Shown here: one piece after another, positions 57,977-64,000 of the stretch
How positions within the stretch are numbered: the stretch's first letter is position 1
Layout of the letters: each line of letters starts with the position of its first letter
NCBI RefSeq assembly: GCF_910594005.1
Contig: NC_057841.1
Location: 11,207,001 to 11,271,000, forward strand
Length of the DNA: 64,000 bases
Direction of reading: 5' to 3'
From: Cervus elaphus
Lineage: Eukaryota > Chordata > Mammalia > Artiodactyla > Cervidae
The notes under the pieces: model-generated
What the model was told of the DNA's origin: nothing
Seen by the model: only the letters and a program-made list of their open reading frames with translations
Database searches by the model: none
Position numbers and translations under genes: made by a program

Positions 57977-60900
57977 TTCACCAACAGGTCAGAATACCAC
58001 TGTAATATTACATGTTCCAGACAATGGGCATCAACGGATGCTAAAATTTTTGGCAAGTTAATAGACAGAAAGGAGTTTAATAGTATCAAAGATATTAATA
58101 CATATCATCTATGGAGAGAAATACAGTAATTTTATTGGGAGGAAACCCAGTTTCATTTGGCTAAACCACCAGTAAGATGTATGCATATCATTAACGTGCA
58201 TACACCAGTTAAATCACCAGTAAGATACATGCACATCATTAACTCCATGATATGATCCAATGAGGAACAAATCATTTCTATGGTATTCTTGCAAAAATCA
58301 TAACTTACTATAACCCTGAAAAGATGTTGGACAAACCATAATTGAAAGACAGTCTACAAAATGAATATCTTCAAGTGTCAAGCTCATGAAAAGACAAGAC
58401 AGAAGAATGGTTACAAGTTAGAGAAGACCAACAGGAAATCATGTACAATAGGGCACCTTCAAAGATACTCCTGTGCTCCTTGGATAAAAAAAAAATTGGA
58501 AAACAATGGCAAAACAAGAAAAAAAAATCTGTACTATAATAATGAACACGTACCAATGTTGAAGTTCTTTTCTTGATACTTGGACTGTGGTTATACAAAA
58601 AACTGACTTTAGGGAATAAGATGAATTATGCAAGATAACTTCCTATATGGTTTTTACAAGTTTTCTTAGTCTAACATTGGTTTGAAACAGAAAAAAAAAA
58701 AATTAAAGTCATGTGTATACATGCAAGTGCATTCATGTCAATCATTTGCTTTTACTGTCCTATAGAATGTTCCCACCAAGGGAAACCTTCTGGCCCCTAT
58801 TTCTTGAATTATAACCACCATCCATGACAACCTCAAATTATGCCTAATTACCTAAAATTGCAGTCTCATTTCAATTGCAGTCTAATAATTAAAGATATAT
58901 ATCACCTAGTACAGTGGGATGAAGGTTGTACTGCCATAAATAGTGAAATAGCTTTTCTATTTTATTCATAAACATAATGAGTAGTAAAGTCCTCACTGAA
59001 GGAAGCTTTCTCCTATGCATGTTTATTTCATCATCATTTATACATCTCTGAACAATTCAAAGTGTCTAAATTCAGGGAATTTTTGTCTAGAAAAACAGCA
59101 GGAAAGGTACATGTTGGCTACAAATAACATGGAATTTTTAACTTTATGTTGTATGTTGTTAGTCATGTTGGCATAAGTGTACTAGAGTAAATGTGAGGAA
59201 GAGATTAAATAGAAACAAAAATAATTGGAAATGAAGCACTTTTAAAAATCTTTTCTGATGAAAATTTTGGACACCTCATCCCAAAAATTGCCACTATGTA
59301 GATATCCCTAAACATTTTGGGAATAATTTTGTGCTAACAACAGCAATCCCTCTATGCAGAATACAATGAGGCAAAAGCAAAGTCCTGTGACTTAGATTAT
59401 GCTTATGGGAACATTTTGTGTGCCATTTATATTAAACTATAAACCAATCACAGAAAATGAAATCAGGAGTCAAAATTGCATATTTAATTAAACTGAACAA
59501 TTACTTGAGTGTACTAAAAGTTTGATCAAGTCAAATTAATTTTGTACCAGTAAACTTTTTCAAAAACCCATTTTAGTATTGAGGGGTTATAAATACCCCC
59601 ACTATCATATTCCTAGTCCCAAAATTTCAGTTCCAGAAGTGTCATTAGACTGCCTCTTAATTTCCATGAGTAAACCCATAATATAGCATGAAAGGTAACA
59701 TGTCCCCCTGTATGTGATTTTCTTTAAAACATCTTATGAAAAGAAACATGAGGGGACGAACAGACATGAAAAGATGTTGATGATGGCTGAACCTCAGTGA
59801 TGGGAGAACTAGAAGATCTTTCATCTCTGCGCTCACTATCTTTATCCCTAGGCTTATCCCTTGCTAATTTTTGTCTCAGACAAGAATTCCTGAAGAGCTG
59901 GAAATTCCCAAGAAATAGACTATTTGTCATACTGTTTTACAGATGCTGGTCCCTGTGTTACGAAATTTTTTGTAACCCTACTCAATTCAATTCTCCCCAA
60001 GCTGTTCTTCCCCGTCTGGCTACTTTTATTCCTTTAGATTCAGCTCAGGTGTTGACTCCTGTGTGCCTCTAGGGAAATAATCTCTCCCACATTATATGCA
60101 AAATCAGAATGTTCACTCTGAATACAGGGGCAATGTACATCTGTGTGTCACCTTTCCCGATGAACAATCAATGCAGAATCAGGCCAACATCTCTTCTCAT
60201 GCTGATCTGAGTTGCACTGGGCATCTTTCTTTCACGTTGTGAGTTTGCAGGAGGCTGGAGCATCTCTGCTCTGCCCACCTCACTCTGTGGCCCTGGCTAA
60301 AGGGGCAATGGCTACCTGGATAGTACATGTTTGTCTTCGCAGAGGTCAGAAACTTCCAACGGTGTGAATGGAAATGGAGGTGCCCATTAAGACTTGAAAG
60401 TGGCTCAAGGTCATTTCTGACTACACTTCATTGAACAATGGCAGCCACACAGCCAAGCCAAAAATCAGTGTTTAAGAGCAATATACCCTTTTGATGGAGA
60501 TGAGAGGCAGGGAGGAGAGTAACTATTTCCTTATAACTTATCAACTATCACATTCAATGTCGGGATGGTCTCTGGTATGTAGTAGATGCTTAATACATTT
60601 TAGTGTGTTTGATTGCTATTTAAAAAAAAAAGATTTCAATGGTTTATCATTTTTAGGATCCTGAAAAGTAAACAGATTTAAAGCAGAGTCAAAAATGACT
60701 CATTAATTTAGAGTTTTATCATAGCACCTGGGGTTCTTTGCTTATTTATCTGTTTCCATCACTCTACAGTGATCCATGATGTGTTGCCTCATTACTATCC
60801 CCACCTGCGGGAGTGGGGGCTTGCCATCTGGGACAGGAGTGTCAGGAAGCATTTAACAAGAGGCTTTTTGTGTGCTGTTTGGATCTGTCAGGAACCCTCT

Positions 60901-62935
60901 GGCCCTTATTGATTCCTGAATATTCAGGAATTAAGAGGAGAGGCATGCCTTTCCCGGGGCTGAGGAATCCAGGCATTTCTCATTACAGTGATAAGTACCC
61001 TCTTCCTTCTTATGAAAAGGTGATTGTTTGCAACTCTCTCTTTGATAGGGGTCATCTTATGTTTTGTAAGTCTGGAATTTTAATCTTTATCTTTGCTGAG
61101 AATAACCACCTTGTAAGACAGTATATATTCTCTCTCTCTCTCTCTCTCTCTGGCTAATTCAGGGGATATCAGCCTCTTTCTCTCTCTTACTTTGTTATGG
61201 TCGACTCTAGACCACCAGGTTCCGGTCCATTAAAGGACTAACAGGAGCAGTAAATGCTCACTGCATAAGGGGGAAAGGACCAGGAGTTAGAAAGGAAAAG
61301 TAGAGAGAAAGAGATCAAAGCAAATCTAAGACAAAAGAAGCAAGCCCTTATCTTCCCTTGTGGAGCTCACAAGTGATGCCTTAGCATTTACTAGAATGTG
61401 TGTTCTTTCCTTTGAGGTGATAGTCAAAACCTTGTGATTTAACCAGTTGTCATTATAAGTATAATTAATCATAAGGTAAGCCTCTCAATTTGCTTGCTAA
61501 TTTACAAGTCACATAGGGTAGATATATAAGAATGCAAATTGAGCAAGATTCAGTTAGGTTTAAAGATCCTAGAACCACAGAGATAAAGAATCATAAAATA
61601 TTTATAGCTCAGTTAACTTGAGACTTCATCTAATCTTATGAGCTGAATTAGAATACAAAAAAGCAAATTGAAAATAATAACTGAGACTTCATAATACAGT
61701 GGCCCATAATCATGTGCCTACGTGGATACAGAGTCAGAAAGATAACTGGGCATCCTGTCCCAGTCTCAATATTCTTTGTTATTTTTTTTCTCTCCACCTC
61801 CCTGAGAATTGCAATTAATCTTACTATAAAATATTATCAATATCTAATTAAACAATACTAGTATTAATCAATATTAATATATTCCTATAATATACAAGGT
61901 TATTCTCCTATATATATTTTAGAGTTAAGGCATTATACTTGAAAAGATATTTGGGCAAGATCATGGATACATGTCAAAAACATATCATTGAGCAAAAGAG
62001 GACAAACACAAAAGTAAACATAGTGCATTACTGTAATTATATGAAGTTAAAATGGAAGCAAAATCATTGGAGGATTAAAAGTACAAGAGGGCTTACTTCA
62101 GCTGAGAGGGAGGTGACTGGAGAAGACAGTGGCAGAAAGAGGTTGATGGGTGGAAGCCTTGAGAAATACTGCTCATTTACCATTTCTTCCTCTGTGCAGT
62201 CTTCCTAGGAACCTCTACCCTGTGGAGAGCTGGGTCCCCTGAACATCCAGCTAGACTCGGCCCCTCTGTCCAGGTACACTTAGTTCAACATAGTGTAGGG
62301 CCCGAGATACTTGCAAGAGGAAGCTCTTTTCACTGAATGGCAGAATCACAAACATTCTAGTACATTTCAAACCTCCTCCTGTAATCATGTCTGTTAACAT
62401 CCTGTTGATCAAAGTAAGTCTCAAGAACAAACCCAAACCCAACCGCTCCCGCAAAGATCAGGCAAGGGGGAAATTTGACTGAAAGTATGTTAATGTACCA
62501 AACAGGTAATTCTACCTAGGGTATTCCCTACAGCAGAGAATTATGAGCTAGAATTTTCATATATGCCTAGCATGCAGTGGGGCTTGAAAAAAAAAAAAGA
62601 AGGCTCCAATGAATAAAACTTATTTGGCCAAAAGACAGTCACTGCCCTCATCTCCAAATTTAGAATTAACATGTTTAATGCATTTGAAACAAAAATCCTC
62701 AAAACTAATGGGAAAAAATTAGATATTTACAAAACATGCAGATCACGTAATTACAAAGGATGCTCTGAAAAGGATCCTTTAAAACATAAGGAAATAAAAT
62801 GCAGGATATTAAAAAAGAGGACAAGTATGCAATCTATGAGGATCATGGGGAAATATGAATCAGTATCTGCTAATTATCTAACAAACATATATATACACAC
62901 ACACATAGGTAATTACATTTATTCTCCCTGTGAAG
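57977..62935. other. long single-copy stretch with faint old repeats
   Basis: About 5 kb. 58360-58640 has phrases like an old L1 3' UTR ('acttggactgtggttatac'). 59990-60110 resembles L2 ('ctgttcttccccgtctggc', 'gattcagctcaggtgttgactcc'). 60550-60610 resembles a MIR end ('ctggtatgtagtagatgcttaatac'). 60790-61240 has LTR-like traits, discussed in the findings. No frame with a recognisable domain. Confidence 0.4.
61131..61153. repeat. (CT)n microsatellite
   Basis: About eleven CT/TC units just after 'gtatatattc'. Confidence 0.88.
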
Positions 62936-63121
62936 GAAAGCTACGGCAAACCTAAGTACATGTTAAAAAGCAGAGACATCACTTTGGTTAGATAGCATCA
63001 CCGACTCAACGGACATGAATCTGAGGGAAGTCCTGGAGATAGTGCAAGACAGAGGAGTGTGGTGTGCTGCAGTCCATGGGGTTGCAAAGAGTCAGGCACA
63101 ACTTAGCAACTGAACAACAAA
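62936..63121 (+). mobile_element. BovB LINE 3' end with a large internal deletion
   Basis: 'gaaagctacggcaaacctaag...gcagagacatcactttgg' (end of the reverse-transcriptase region) joins directly to 'gttagatagcatcaccgactc', skipping about 300 bp present in the other copies, and continues to 'tagcaactgaacaac'. Junction at about 62986. Confidence 0.85.
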
Positions 63122-64000
63122 AACAAAGTCAGAGTAATTGCTATGATGAGTGTATTTCTTGGGTATATTTTGGAAAAACTTCTTAGAGTATGTGAAAGTG
63201 AGAAAGTAAAATAGGAAATGGGGACTAGGTGCCTTGGACAACATATTCTTAATAATTCAATTCATAGTAACTTATTGAAAATATGATTTTAGCATTTTGA
63301 TACTTCTCATAAAAATTAATAGAAAAATCTTTCATTTGCTGAAGATAAAATCTTTTCAGTAGAATGGTCTCCTTATAAAGCAGCTTGTATTTGCAAAAAA
63401 AAGGTGTCCTATTTTTATTGTTTCCTACAATCATTTGATGAAAGCATTACAAAGGTTGCCAAACCACTTACATTTTCCAGTACATAGCATGTTTTACATC
63501 CAGAGAATGTTTAATTAATTTACTGATTAATTTTTTAATGCTATTGCTATTTGGCAGCTGTTTTGACAAAACTGCCTTCCTCATTACAGACGTTCTACTT
63601 GTGAAAAGAAGTCAACCATAGCAAATGGACTTATTGAATTATCCAGCTCACCAATTATATAGTATAAAATTATTCATCCTCATATAATTTGATCAGGAAA
63701 AATCATTTATCTTTAGCAACTGTGTAAAATTAGATATTATGCTGCTGGATGGCTGCAATTTCAAAAGTGTCTGTAGTTAAAAAAAACTTTTAAAATGTAT
63801 TTGAACACTGAGTTATTGCCTATTTTCTCGAACCACTTTGTTATAAAAAAAGGTTAGTATCTAAGTAATTGCTCCACTGAGCCCACTTTTCTCACCATTT
63901 AAAAAGCATCACTTAGTTGTTTAAATGCAAAATATCTGTCCGTTATCATTATTGGCTGTGCAATTTTGCAGAGACCTCATTCTTATTATATTTCAATGTT
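63122..64000. other. single-copy AT-rich DNA to the window end
   Basis: No repeat or exon recognised. It contains many TAAT/ATTA words (for example 'gtttaattaatttactgattaa' at 63510). Confidence 0.45.

Overview
The window is a gene-poor, AT-rich stretch of a ruminant nuclear genome (cattle, sheep, goat or a close relative; I cannot tell which). The identification rests on retroposons confined to ruminants or typical of them: about 29 copies or fragments of the tRNA-Glu-derived Bov-tA/Bov-A2 SINE family, 11 pieces of the BovB LINE 3' end (many of the form catalogued as ART2A), two older cetartiodactyl CHR-type SINEs, ruminant-type L1 3' ends and a ruminant-type mariner miniature element. Older pan-mammalian repeats (MIR, L2, MER5A, Tigger, MaLR/ERVL-type LTRs) lie beneath them.

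I find no intact protein-coding gene, no convincing exon, no rRNA or tRNA gene, no CRISPR array and nothing prokaryotic. The recognisable open reading frames are relics of mobile elements: BovB reverse-transcriptase pieces at 23.8-24.0 and 51.4-52.2 kb, a broken Tigger transposase at 13.3-14.7 kb, the C-terminal end of a second Tigger-family transposase at about 10.8-11.0 kb (minus strand), and translations of SINE or L1 tails. The remaining single-copy sequence is intergenic or intronic.

Layout. 0-9.5 kb: single-copy DNA with three BovB 3' ends and the first SINEs. 9.5-14.7 kb: a GC-richer patch, then two old Tigger DNA transposons interrupted by younger Bov-tA copies. 14.7-28 kb: scattered SINEs, a Bov-tA nested in a BovB, a BovB with a 12-bp target-site duplication, and a 79-bp mariner hairpin at 25.4 kb resembling the source of the bovine mir-2284/2285 family. 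28-36 kb: an unassigned GC-shifted segment, L1 fragments, MIRs, MER5A and a 481-bp solo retroviral LTR with a 4-bp duplication. 36-50 kb: SINEs, an L1 3' end (45.7-46.6 kb) and long single-copy stretches. 50.6-52.6 kb: an old LTR, an L1 3' end and the longest BovB copy lie close together. 53-58 kb: a SINE nested in an L1, a Bov-A2 dimer, an ERVL-like LTR and a composite Bov-tA/BovB unit. 58-64 kb: mostly single-copy DNA.

There is no operon or pathway here. The biology is the layering of transposons, which nested insertions and target-site duplications allow to be ordered. I did not find a previously undescribed system. Family names come from recognition by eye without a database search, so subfamily labels are approximate.
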